In this document: one piece after another, positions 25,289-36,015 of the stretch
Numbering within the stretch: the stretch's first letter is position 1
How the letters are laid out: every line of letters begins with the position of its first letter
Source: Tubulanus polymorphus
Lineage: Eukaryota > Nemertea > Palaeonemertea > Tubulaniformes > Tubulanidae
Assembly (NCBI RefSeq): GCF_964204645.1
Contig: NC_134030.1
Coordinates: forward strand, 20,653,110-20,717,109
Length of the DNA: 64,000 nucleotides
Direction: 5' to 3'
Position numbers and translations under genes: made by a program
The notes under the pieces: model-generated
What the model was told of the DNA's origin: nothing
Databases searched by the model: none
The model's input: the letters and a program-made list of their open reading frames with translations, nothing else

Positions 25289-25375
25289 AAGCTAAAAAGT
25301 GTCGGTTAAAAAGTGTTAAGTATTTACATTTATTGTCAAAATCTGCCAAAATAAAATGTCTATGACCAAATTAAC
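25289..25375 (+). other. 3' UTR exon of the YGYGG gene
   Basis: Donor gtaagt at 25005 falls three bases after the stop. Acceptor ttttccag ends at 25288 and AATAAA is at 25350-25355. Confidence 0.65.
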
Positions 25376-25916
25376 CGTTGTCCTTTGTGTTAGAGTCATT
25401 TCATCTAATTTTGTGACGTGGTAACCGAGTATGGACAATCTTGATTTGGAAAATTTTGATTGAAAAGCATATATGGGTAGGATAACAATGGATCAGTTTT
25501 ACCGTGAAAGAATCGGGGAAAATGTCGTATTGGTCGGTTTATCCAAACTTACAGTTGAAACGCTATTGCGACATTAGATGATTCTACTTGTGGCAAGTGA
25601 CCACCAGATGTGGCTAGTGTGCAGTAGAACACAGACTACTACGGGAATTGTAGATTCTACTTTTGGCAAATAAGGGTGACTCCGGTGTAGCTAGTGTACA
25701 GTACGACATCGATTACTGCGGCAATAAAGAATTCTATGTGGCAGCGAGGATTTGCCAAGTGCCGCGTTTAGACATCAACATTATGATAATAGAGAATCCC
25801 TAAGAAAATTATCAGCATCTTAAAAGCTGATCGCCAAGAATTCACCAGGTCTCCATTCTCCATCACTATTAATAACCAGACATGTTCCTACCGACATTTT
25901 TCGACATACACGGAAG

Positions 25917-26252
25917 GTCATCCTCCCGCGGCAGGGATTCGAACCTGATGGCATCGATATAGCCACGGTACGAAACCCTGCCACACTAGCCCGAGTGTGC
26001 AGATGATTTCATTGAGATGATTTCATTATTAGCCAATCAGATCACGCGTTTTAGTTTAGCCCGGGTTTTCACTTTCTTCCATGAAATTTACCCCAGCGAT
26101 TATACAACTTAGCAATCTGATTGGTGCCTCAATTTTTTGTGCGGTAAACCTGCGCATGTACCTGCACAACCGGTCTAGTGTGGCAAGGGTTCGTGCCGTG
26201 GCTACTCAGTGTAGGTTCGAATCCTTGCCGAGGGAGGATGACGGAAGGTTAG
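25917..26252. mobile_element. tRNA-related fold-back element
   Basis: Arms of about 75 nt (25919-25990 and 26174-26252) are inverted copies of each other. Each carries a perfect RNA polymerase III B-box (GGTTCGAATCC; plus strand at 26214-26224, minus strand at 25935-25945) and an upstream tRNA-like segment (tagtgtggcaaggg). Inner segments (agccaatcagatc and aatctgattggtgcc) also pair. A partial relative lies at 31447-31690. It is best read as a tRNA-derived SINE arranged head to head or a palindromic non-autonomous element. Confidence 0.65.
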
Positions 26253-28639
26253 ATGCGGCCGGACTTCAGGTGATAGTATGATGGGGAGGAGCAAACAGCG
26301 GACCATAACTTACGAATTAACAACAGCTCATTACTAAAGAATCTGCAACCCCAATTGTATATTTCATTACTAGATATACATAAACATCATATACATACAT
26401 GCCATTGATGTATATATTAGTGATGAGCTAATACAAATATTAATTTGTAAATCTACGTCGGACACTCGAAAATAATGATATTCTTCCATATTGTCAAGCA
26501 TTTAGTTGATTTGTATTTTGTTGTTTCATTTTATCGATTATCCCAAGAGCAAGTGAATATCGATGAGCTAAACTTGTAATTTTTCAGGGCTCCTATTGGG
26601 CTTTCAGAAAATTTGTTATTGAGCTTTCAGTTATCAGCACTTTTGAACAAAAGCAAACAAGAATATACGAAACCTGGAATTCATAGCCAGTGTTGCTATT
26701 GCCAGACTACCGTACGTTAATGCTTGCGCATAAAAATTAATAGTTCTGTAAATGATCATGTCTTGGAATGACGTAAGTATCCGGGTATGAAAACCTAAAT
26801 ATCGCGCGGCCTTGAACTCTGGTTGGTGCAAAAAGCATTTCAAGCATATTGTGACGTGTGTAGGAACGTAAACTTTCCATACATGGGTCGGTGGAAAACC
26901 ATATGTGGTAAAGGCCTGCACACGTTACTAAACCGTAAACGATATAGAAGGGAAGCGCTTTGAGAGATAGAATGCACACATCCAGCTAAGAAAAATAAAG
27001 ATGGATAGATAGTGAAGTAATTCGAGTTGTTTTACAAAGAGGATTATAAGCGGATGAGATCTACAACAACAACAACATAAGAAAAGATTTCACCAAAACC
27101 TTGACGCTGGAGGGAAGATACATCATCCCACACTTCTAGCCAACTACAACACTCCTAGCTAAAATGTCAGACAAAGCTTATCGAAATTAGTTCATCGTCA
27201 ATTAGCTATGATTTAGATTTTCATTTGCCACTTTAAAAAGACAAACAGGGTCCAACTTGAGACCAAAAATGTGGCTCGTGTTTACATTCATTGGACTTAA
27301 GAACGCATGAAGGTAAATCAAGCATTGGTGTCATTTTTGTCATTTTTTTATTCTTGCAATAACCGGAATTTTGGTTAAAATAGTGGCATTGCAGGGTACC
27401 AATCGAGTTAACTTTTCATTTCTGATGAAAATCAATTACGATAAGAAATCCTACCAAAAAACGAGAATGGAAATTTCAACCTTACATATCTTTGCAAGGG
27501 TTAAACGATGTTAATTGCATTCGAAATCAAAAAAGACACCCGTCTTAAGTTAGCTGAAATGAACAAATCATCCACACTTCGTAAAACTGATGAACTATTT
27601 TTCTTATCGCTGCAACGCTGATATGTTTATGTCTACCAATCAACCAACCCGTCGAAGACATCTATCCTGCTAGTCTTCAATAAAACAAATGTAAATTTAT
27701 TCAAAAACTATTAACAATGTTTTTCATTTTCGTCATTTGGTAAGGTTTTTATGAGGCAATGCGGGTTTCTATCATTTCATGCGAGGGAGAGAGTGTTTAC
27801 CACCACATGAATCACCAAGGCGTTGATAGGTATGCTTTAGTTAACGGTTTAAGTCCCTTGAGATGACTTTCATATTCTTGTCAAAATCGGTCACTTCATA
27901 GTCATTGTCACTTTCATAAATCGGAAATCAGTCAGTTAAAAAGGTTATACCCCACCGTAACTGCTATCGCATTTATTTTGAATAAAAATATATTACTCAG
28001 TATCCAATTATTCCGTGCCCTTATTGTATCCGGTCCTGATCGTATCCGTGCTATCAATCAGAATGATGATTCTCACGGTTGATATCTTCTGTATCTTATT
28101 TTACTTCAAATGCAGTAAATCCGTACTTCTATGAGAAAAGTTGAAACGGAACAATGTACTTTAGACAAGGAGCAGCTGAGCGCAGCTTTGAACAGGCCGC
28201 TTTCCATTCACTTGAAAAGTCGAAAATTGTAGAATCCACTTGTTGATTAATCGCACCTGTCTCACGATATAAGTGATGATTATTTCCCAATACGAAGCAT
28301 ATTGGGAACACGTTCTACGACAATAATCATATTTCTAAACCACCTGTCTCCATACACGAGACAGATTTTGATTCATGTAGACACATGTGAAACCAAAGCT
28401 CGAAGTCAAGGGGTCAAACATCTAGATGGTATCGCATACGTCTAATTAACATCCATTGATACGTATGCATTCGTCAGCAACCTTTGGAAGTATCCGTCCA
28501 AAAGATTAATCACTCATTATCGCATTTTTAAGGGATTCTGGTTCTGGTTTTATGAACGGAATTTTTCGGTTTAGGTGCTATTGGTTAACCGTTTTGGCTT
28601 AAACCCTTTCATCAAACTCAACCCAGATAACTTATATTT

Positions 28640-28960
28640 GGTGTTTGGTACAGATATCTGTAAGAGAATTTTATTTTCACTGAATAATGTCTAGAGTGAA
28701 GTGATGAGCACATGTGAAGTGTGGCGATAAAATGTCTTTTTCAATTAGAAATATCTCCGGTGAAATGTCGAGCACATGTGAAGTGTCGACGATCACAAAC
28801 AAGTATGAAGCAACGTTTGATAAGACGAAAGAAATTACGGAAAAATTTCCCATTTTTCACTGAAGATTGTCTCGGAGTGAGGCTCTGAACACGTGTGAAA
28901 TGTGGTGATGAAATGTGTTTTTCAATTAAAACTATCGCACGTAAGATCACACGAATGAAG
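28640..28960. repeat. Diverged tandem repeat with CACATGTG cores upstream of the YPSES gene
   Basis: Three units of the form gaacacatgtgaagtgtgg-cgat. CACATGTG occurs at 28709-28716 and 28773-28780, and CACGTGTG at 28890-28897. The same unit occurs upstream of the gene at 58347. Confidence 0.65.
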
Positions 28961-29178
28961 CAACGTTTGAGGAAAGGAAAGAAATTAGTGAAACATTTGT
29001 TAACTCAAAAATAGATGACCCTGATTAAAAAAGGTAACTGTAAAAATACTTTACTACTGCCAATTCAGTGAAATATCAGCTGGCGACATAGATATTGATC
29101 ATCGTCTAAAAAATAATCAATTACAATTTCCAAGTTGACTTTATTACCATTACTCTGGCATTAAAAAAGAAATAACAG

Positions 29179-29275
29179 GCATCTGTTGAGGTGATTCATG
29201 TTCCTGTAAAGGTATATAAATCCACGGTGAAATCGAAATCGGCATCTTATCTTGGAAAAGAACTCATATCTGCAG
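29179..29275 (+). promoter_or_regulatory. Promoter and non-coding exon 1 of the YPSES gene
   Basis: Family box CATCTGTTGAGGTGATTCATG, TATATAA at 29213-29219, conserved exon 1 (catcttatcttggaaaagaa) from about 29243, donor gtaat at 29276. Confidence 0.73.
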
Positions 29276-29367
29276 GTAATAATTTTCTGTTGAAATATTG
29301 GAATATTGTAAGATTTAGAAAAAAAGATCTTTATGTGGTTTCGCATGTTCTTATTATTGTCTTCAGG

Positions 29368-31295
29368 ATGAAGTTAGTTTTCCTTGTCACGATGGCCCTC
29401 GTGGCCGTGGCTGCTGCCGGTAAGAGTTAAGATATAATGCCAACCAGTTTGGGATCGTTAACATCATGTTATGAATGAACTCAAACTTAACAATCAATTA
29501 CAATCAATCAACAATCAATTATCAATATACACAATTTGTAGGCATTGGTTACGATGATTCTACATCTGGATATGACGAGTCCATATACGGGGGTACTGTA
29601 TACGATGCCTCATACGGAGGCTCTGGCAATGACTATTCCACATCCGGAGGTTCTGGATATGAGACCAACTATGGAGGCTCTGGACATGATGAGTCGTACG
29701 GAGGCTCTGGATACGAAGACGATGGATATGATACCAACTATGGAGGCCCTGGATATGAGGCCACATACGGAGGCTCTCGATATGAAGACGATGGATATGA
29801 AACCAACTACGGAGGCTCCGGATATGAGGCCGCATACGGAGGTACTGGATACGAGGCCACTTATGGAGGTTCTGGATATGAGGACGATGGATATGAGACC
29901 AGCTACGGAGGCTCTGGATACGAGGCCACTTATGGAGGTTCTGGATATGAAGACGATGGATATGAGGCCAACTACGGAGGCTCTGGATATGAGGCCACTT
30001 ACGGCGGTGCTGGATACGAGGCCTCTTATGGAGACTCCGGATATGAGACCACTTATGGCGGCGCTGGATATGAGACCAACTACGGTGGCTCTGGATACGA
30101 TGCCACTTATGGAGGCTCTGGACATGAGACCAACTACGGAGGCACTGGTTATGATGATTCATATGGAGGCTCTGGATATGAGGCCACATATGGAGGTACT
30201 GGATATGAGGCCACTTATGGAGGCTCTGGACATGAGACCAACTACGGAGGCACTGGTTATGATGATTCATATGGAGGCTCTGGATATGAGGCCACATACG
30301 GAGGTACTGGATATGAGACCACTTATGGAGGCTCTGGACATGAGACCAACTACGGAGGCACTGGTTATGATGATTCATATGGAGGCTCTGGATATGAGGC
30401 CACATACGGAGGTACTGGATATGAGGCCACTTATGGAGGCTCTGGATACGAAGACGATGGGTATGAGACCAATTACGGAGGCTCTGGATATGAGACCACG
30501 AATGTAGAATATGGACGCTCTGATTACCCAAGTGAATCCTACCCAAGTGAATCATACCCAAGTGAATCCTACCCAAGTGAATCCTACCCAAGTGAATCCA
30601 ACCCAAGTGAATCATACCCAAGTGAATCATACCCAAGTGAATCATACCCAAGTGAATCCTACCCAAGTGAATCATACCCAAGTGAATCCTACCCAAGTGA
30701 ATCCTACCCAAGTGAATCCTACCCAAGTGAATCCTACCCAAGTGAATCATACCCAAGTGAATCTTACCCATCCGAGCCGAACCCAAGTGAATCCTACCCA
30801 AGTGAATCCTACCCAAGTGAATCCTACCCAAGTGAATCCAACCCAAGTGAATCATACCCAAGTGAATCATACCCAAGTGAATCATACCCAAGTGAATCCT
30901 ACCCAAGTGAATCATACCCAAGTGAATCCTACCCAAGTGAATCCTACCCAAGTGAATCCTACCCAAGTGAATCCTACCCAAGTGAATCCTACCCAAGTGA
31001 ATCATACCCAAGTGAATCTTACCCATCCGAGCCGAACCCAAGTGAATCCTACCCAAGTGAATCCAACCCCACTGAATCATACCCAAGTGAATCCTACCCA
31101 TCGGAAGCTTACCCAACAGAAGCTTACCCGACGGAAGCTTACCCGACGGAAGCTTACCCAACAGAAGCTTACCCGACGGAAGCTTACCCGACGGAAGCTT
31201 ACCCAACAGAAGCTTACCCGACGGAAGCTTACCCGACGGAAGCTTACCCAACAGAAGCTTACCCGACGGAAAGCAGTTATTACGCACCAGCCTAA
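29368..31295 (+). CDS. Secreted Gly/Tyr repeat protein with YPSES and AYPTE pentapeptide arrays
   Basis: Coding exons 29368-29419 and 29542-31295 give 601 residues, the longest of the family. The leader is [18 protein letters not shown]. Residues 19-340 are repeats of GGSGYE(A/T)TYGG type, several with an EDDGYET insert. YGRS (341-344) opens about 38 YPSES-type pentapeptides (15 bp each), with rarer NPSES and YPSEP. Then come eleven AYPTE units and the end SSYYAPA. The array has higher-order structure: a 255-bp block (17 units) is repeated almost exactly, and the AYPTE codons cycle aca, acg, acg every 45 bp. The Ser, Tyr, Pro and Glu content resembles adhesive or fibrous proteins with modified Tyr and phosphorylated Ser, which is inference. 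Array length is probably polymorphic. Confidence 0.88.
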
Positions 31296-31322
31296 TGGTC
31301 GACGTAGCGGATTTACATAAAT

Positions 31323-31835
31323 GTAAGTTGTAAATCAATTTTCACGTGAATATTTGAAAAGCAATTGTGCTAAATAAGAATGACAATGTCTAACGGCCCT
31401 GTCATGCTATGGCACCTTCACCCCACGTACCATTGCATATGCGAATTCATCCTCCCTCGGCAGGGTTTCGAACCCTTCACTCAGCCACGGCACGAAACCC
31501 ATGCCACACTAGACTGGGACACATGTACATGCGCAGGTTTACCGCGAGACAACTTGCGGCACCAATCAGATCGCTCGGAAAATTACAAACGGAAAAACTG
31601 GGCTAAAACTGGATCTCTGATTGGCTGGTAATGATGGTAGCGGTGCATTCGCACCCGATACCATCAGGTTCGAATATATGTTTTGCGTTAGTTCTGTATA
31701 AGTACTGAACACGCAAGTTCTTCGTAGTACGGCGGAATCGCGCGCGTGTCTTGGACTCCTAGTTCAACGTATGTCAGTGTGTTGCTAACAGGTCACTGCG
31801 ACCATAGAATTATAAAGTTTTCATTTACATTTCAG
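31323..31835 (+). other. Last intron of the YPSES gene, with partial tRNA-related element
   Basis: Donor gtaagt at 31323, acceptor catttcag ending at 31835. Positions 31447-31690 hold a rearranged relative of the fold-back element at 25917-26252, recognisable by the catcctccctcggcaggg start and the ccacggcacgaaaccc segment. Confidence 0.65.
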
Positions 31836-31930
31836 GACCTCAATGCGCCAAGTGAATGTGTGGCCAAAATTCTGACGTGGTTTCATTTAGTGTAACAATC
31901 CTGCGAAATAAAATATTCTAAAACCATATA
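31836..31930 (+). other. 3' UTR exon of the YPSES gene
   Basis: AATAAA is at 31907-31912 and the end is approximate. Confidence 0.65.
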
Positions 31931-33945
31931 AAATGAGTTGTTTAGTTTTTCTTGTTAATCCAGGGTTAAGCCGTTTGAATCCTAGTGATAGCAGTCATTC
32001 AGATTGGTTTACTGGTCTCTCATCAATCTAAGATTCATTTGTTAGTCAACGTGAACGAAAGTTACGACCACAGAAAACCCAGGAGTCGATTTTCGGGGAA
32101 ATATCTGATGAAATGATATGACGTTGAGCGTTGATGATATGATGTTGAGCGAAAACTACAATTGCTAGATGAATATATGACTATAAATTGAAATGATACT
32201 TATTCTAGTTGAAAGTAAGTGTCTATTATCTAATTTTCCAGTTTTACAGCAAGTATGAATCAAAATTCCATTCTTAGCAATCAAAGAACATTGAAAATGA
32301 ACCCATTCAAGCAATCATACTGTATTCGCAACGTTGTGGTGGATACGTACGTTAATCTCCATCGAGTCGGAATCTTTGAGTGAAACTGGATCCATCGCAA
32401 ATCAAATAATGGTGACGATCACTCTTATAACCGGGGAGGTACCATTAGTTGGTTCAATGTGTCACCATCGCGGATATGGTGTACGACGCATTGTTATCAT
32501 TGCAATAGAAAATGTCTGCGGATGTTCATATTGTGACATGAACATTTATTCGAAACAGGTGCTGGTAAAGACCTGAAAAAATTGAACTTGTTTCGGAAAA
32601 ATGGCAAAGGGGTTGTAATAATCCTAAAAAGAATAATTCTGGAGGGAAGAAAAAATAAAATGGGACGTCGAGTATCTTTTCGAAAGATTCGGGTTACTTC
32701 TGAGATATCAAAGCAAAAAGGAAATGCACAGCCGATCTGAAAACGTACAACAAAATAGCATATCATCTTGAAAACAGATCGCTGTATTATCAACATCGAT
32801 AAAAACACAATATCCGTGTTGTAGCGATGATACAGAGAGGATCCCGCAATAAAGAGAGGATCCGACAGAGAGGGTCCAATGGTCATCTTTAGGAATGCTA
32901 GAGTACTCCTGAAGTTTGTTTTTTCGTCATTATTGTAGGATTCTCTCTACATTTATTCTAGTTGTATTATTAATTCAATTTTGCTATATTGTAATAGATA
33001 AACGAACTGAATGCCAAATCTTTCGACTCTCAACCCACCGAACATCAGGTATAGGCGCTATCGGCACCGTTTTTTTATCATCGGTTGGATTCCGGATCTG
33101 GCGGACGAAGACTTTTCCGATTCTTCGTATAAAAAGACCATTTTATTTTCATCTTTTCCCCCTTATTCTTAAGCTCAGATATGGAAATAAAAACAAAATT
33201 TATCATGATCCTCTTTCCACTGCCATATCATCTTTTTGACATCAAACTAAAAAAAGTCACGGAAACAATGGGTGTCTTTAATGGATCTATTCGTCGGGTT
33301 TGTTCAGTAAATAGCGTCAGTTATGACAATAGACAATTTTATGTACCATTATCCTGTAACAACCTCCAAAATAGAGCAATTTTGAGAGATTATTTTTTTA
33401 TTTCTATCTTTATTTTTTCCCCATTCCGCAATCATTACAAGTCCATAAAATTCATCCAATTTCATAAAAAAGAAAAACGTCCTAAGATAATTTCTTTTCC
33501 CTAACGGGCAAAAGAAAATCCGTTGACCGGAAAACTCAGCAGGATTTGAACCGTTAAATCCTGGATTACAGTTAGCGCAAGCTCCCGATCAATGGCCGTT
33601 TTCTGGACTTCATTTCCAAATCTCTCTTCGATGTAAAATGCTCTGACGCTCACTAAAAGCACAGATATCCATTCTAGTAGTGGTTTTCTTGTAAATGATC
33701 GATTATAGTCCCCATAGCCCCATGTTATGAAAACATATGAAAGATTCTGTGAATTTGTGGCTAAATCTTAAAAACAGCATATTTAACAAAAAACAATAAA
33801 ATGTTTTGTCATTGTCGTCATCTTAGCATAAAAACATTTTGCAACCTGTTCACAAACTAAATGTAAAAAATAAGGCATTTTCAAAAATGTAATCAATTAC
33901 GCTTTTCAATTCTACTTTAACGGGGCATTATCTAACAAATAAAGG
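31931..33945. other. Intergenic spacer
   Basis: The segment at about 32280-32580 is one of three dispersed copies (others about 36990-37290 and 39460-39710). Open frames at 32497-32886 (minus) and 32916-33504 (plus) are AT-rich, show no signal, domain or splice context, and are not called. Confidence 0.55.
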
Positions 33946-34055
33946 AAACATGTGGAAGTGATTCATGTCCTGGTAAAGGTATAAAAACCCACTTCGAAAT
34001 CCAACCAGATATCTTATCTTGGAAAAGGACTTTCTTGTTGTTAACAAGACTGCAG
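33946..34055 (+). promoter_or_regulatory. Promoter and non-coding exon 1, first DTSDY-tail gene
   Basis: Family box CATGTGGAAGTGATTCATGTCC, TATAAAA at 33980-33986, exon 1 from about 34009 with an extra ttcttgttgttaac segment, donor gtaag at 34056. Confidence 0.74.
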
Positions 34056-34222
34056 GTAAGAATAAATAATATAAAAGTTAGAATTGTCGATTAATTCCAC
34101 GGTTTTTAAACACCGTTTCTATCGCAAAAGGCCATAATATTTCGTGATATTCATGTATCTCTTGTATCACATCGACATTGATAATCTTTGTCGCTTTCAT
34201 GTCTGTTTTCATTGTCTACAGG

Positions 34223-35466
34223 ATGAAGTTAGTTTTCCTTGTCATGATGGTCCTTGTGGCCTTGGCTTCAGCCGGTAAGATTCCATCTTAACCAATTTAG
34301 GATTAGATTATCATCTTGAACTAAATGAATTGACATTAAATCACGAGGCAACGTTTTCAGGTCGTGGGTATGAAGAGAGAGGATACGGAGAAAGTGGATA
34401 TGGAGGTAATGGCTATGAAGAATCATACGGACGTGGATTCGAAGAAAGTGGATACGGAGGTCATGAGGAGTCATACGGAGGTCGTGGTCATGAGGAGTCA
34501 TACATTGGTGGATACGGAGGTCATGAGGAGTCATACGGAGGTGGAGATGGAGGTTATGAAGAGTCATACATTGGTGGATACGGAGGTGGACACGGACGTG
34601 GATACGGAGGTTATGAAGAGTCATACAGTGGTGGATACGGAGGTGGACACGGACGTGGATACGGAGGTTATGAAGAGTCATACAGTGGTGGATACGGAGG
34701 TGGACATGGAGGTGGTTACGGAGGTTATGAAGAGTCATACATTGGTGGATACGGAGGTGGACATGGAGGTGGTTATGGAGGTTATGAAGAGTCATACAGT
34801 GGTGGATACGGAGGTGGACACGGACGTGGATACGGAGGTTATGACGAGTTATACATTGGTGGATACGGAGGTTATGAAGAGTCATACGGAGGTGGGCATG
34901 GAGGTGGTTACGGAGGTCATGAAGAGTCATACATTGGTGGTTATGGCGGTTATGAAGAGTCATACAGTGGTGGATACGGAGGTGGACATGGAGGTGGTTA
35001 CGGAGGTCATGAAGAGTCATACGGAGGTCGATACGTGGGCAATGTATATGAAGTCGGATACGGAGGTGGAAATAGGGGCTATGGACGTTCTGAGTACGCA
35101 CAGCCTGTTAGCGGCTACACGGCGCCTGGTGATACAAGTGACTATGAACCTGACACTAGCGGCTACACAGCACCTGGTGATACTAGTGGAGATGGATATC
35201 AAGGTTATGGACGTTCTGACTACCCACCTACTGGTGATACTAGTGACTATGCACCTGATACTAGCGACTACGCACCTCCTGGTGATACTAGCGACTACCC
35301 ACCTACTGGTGATACTAGCGACTACCCACCACCTGGTGATACTAGCGACTACGCACCTCCTGGTGATACTAGTGACTATGCACCTGATAGTAGCGACTAC
35401 GCACCTCCTGGTGATACTAGCGACTACCCACCTGATACTGGTGGTACACTTCCACCAGACGCATAA
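34223..35466 (+). CDS. Secreted Gly/Tyr repeat protein with DTSDYxPPG tail, copy 1
   Basis: Coding exons 34223-34274 and 34361-35466 give 385 residues. The leader is [18 protein letters not shown], with Val replacing a family Ala at position 10. Residues 19-257 are repeats of [21 protein letters not shown] type with a strict EESY core. YGRS appears at 258-261 and again about 42 residues later. The tail is made of nine-residue DYPPPGDTS-type units (27 bp), roughly eight of them, and ends TLPPDA. The copy at 40689 has the same order of parts and near-identical promoter and introns, so the two arose by duplication. The split between a Gly-rich block and a Pro/Asp block resembles modular silk or adhesive proteins. 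The role is inferred. Confidence 0.87.
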
Positions 35467-35494
35467 GAGGTTGCACGGCACAGGTAAAATAAAT

Positions 35495-35918
35495 GTAAGT
35501 TCTCATAATCAATACGTACGCATTTTACCCTCTTTTGCATTCAGTTCGTTTTCCTCGCGTAAAGGAAACTAAAGCGACATTCTGAATAAAACCGGGGTCG
35601 CCAGATGCACAGTCGAGGCTCAGATTTCTGACCAGCCTATAGATTCCGGCCCGATTCTATAGTCAAACTTAAAACAAAGAAATTGTCTTATGACTTGAGA
35701 CCACTTTTGGATGACCACGCGGGGAAACCATACGGAATAGATTAATAAACCAGTTTTGTGTTAGCCTGGAGTAATCATTGTAAATGAATTTTGGGTTGAC
35801 ATTCTTGTTGAAAGTATACACTAAGTCAATAAAACTGTGTATTGGATCGGGTTTCACAATATGATTCACAATGTCCCGTATCGCATCGAATATCTCTATG
35901 TGATATTTTCCTTTATAG
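35495..35918 (+). other. Last intron, DTSDY gene copy 1
   Basis: Donor gtaagt at 35495, acceptor ctttatag ending at 35918. No further feature seen. Confidence 0.6.
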
Positions 35919-36015
35919 GAACCCGATGATTCAAGAGCTGCTCAAACCAGGACCGACGTCATGGGTTTCATTTATTGTAGCATTCCGCAAAAGAAAATTT
36001 AACAAAATAATACGA
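35919..36015 (+). other. 3' UTR exon, DTSDY gene copy 1, variant poly(A) signal
   Basis: The sister gene has gcaaaataaaatg at this point. Here the sequence is gcaaaagaaaat, so the hexamer is AAGAAA (35991-35996), a weak variant. Confidence 0.55.

Larger units (their letters stand above)
25376..29176. other. Intergenic spacer
   Basis: Holds an inverted copy of the dispersed tactgcac module (about 25560-25770), a tRNA-related fold-back element (25917-26252) and E-box-bearing repeats (28640-28960). Open frames near 26081-26281 and 26634-26979 overlap or abut the fold-back element and show no domain. No gene called. Confidence 0.6.

Noticed and set aside
26634-26979. Minus-strand open frames with hydrophobic segments
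   Set aside because: No convincing signal peptide or splice partners, and they overlap each other in different frames.
30525-31275. Regular 15-bp repeats considered as a CRISPR-like array
   Set aside because: The repeats have no unique spacers, are in frame with a spliced secreted protein, and the context is eukaryotic.
32497-33504. Several AT-rich open frames with hydrophobic stretches
   Set aside because: No promoter box, splice context or similarity. Part overlaps a dispersed duplicate segment.
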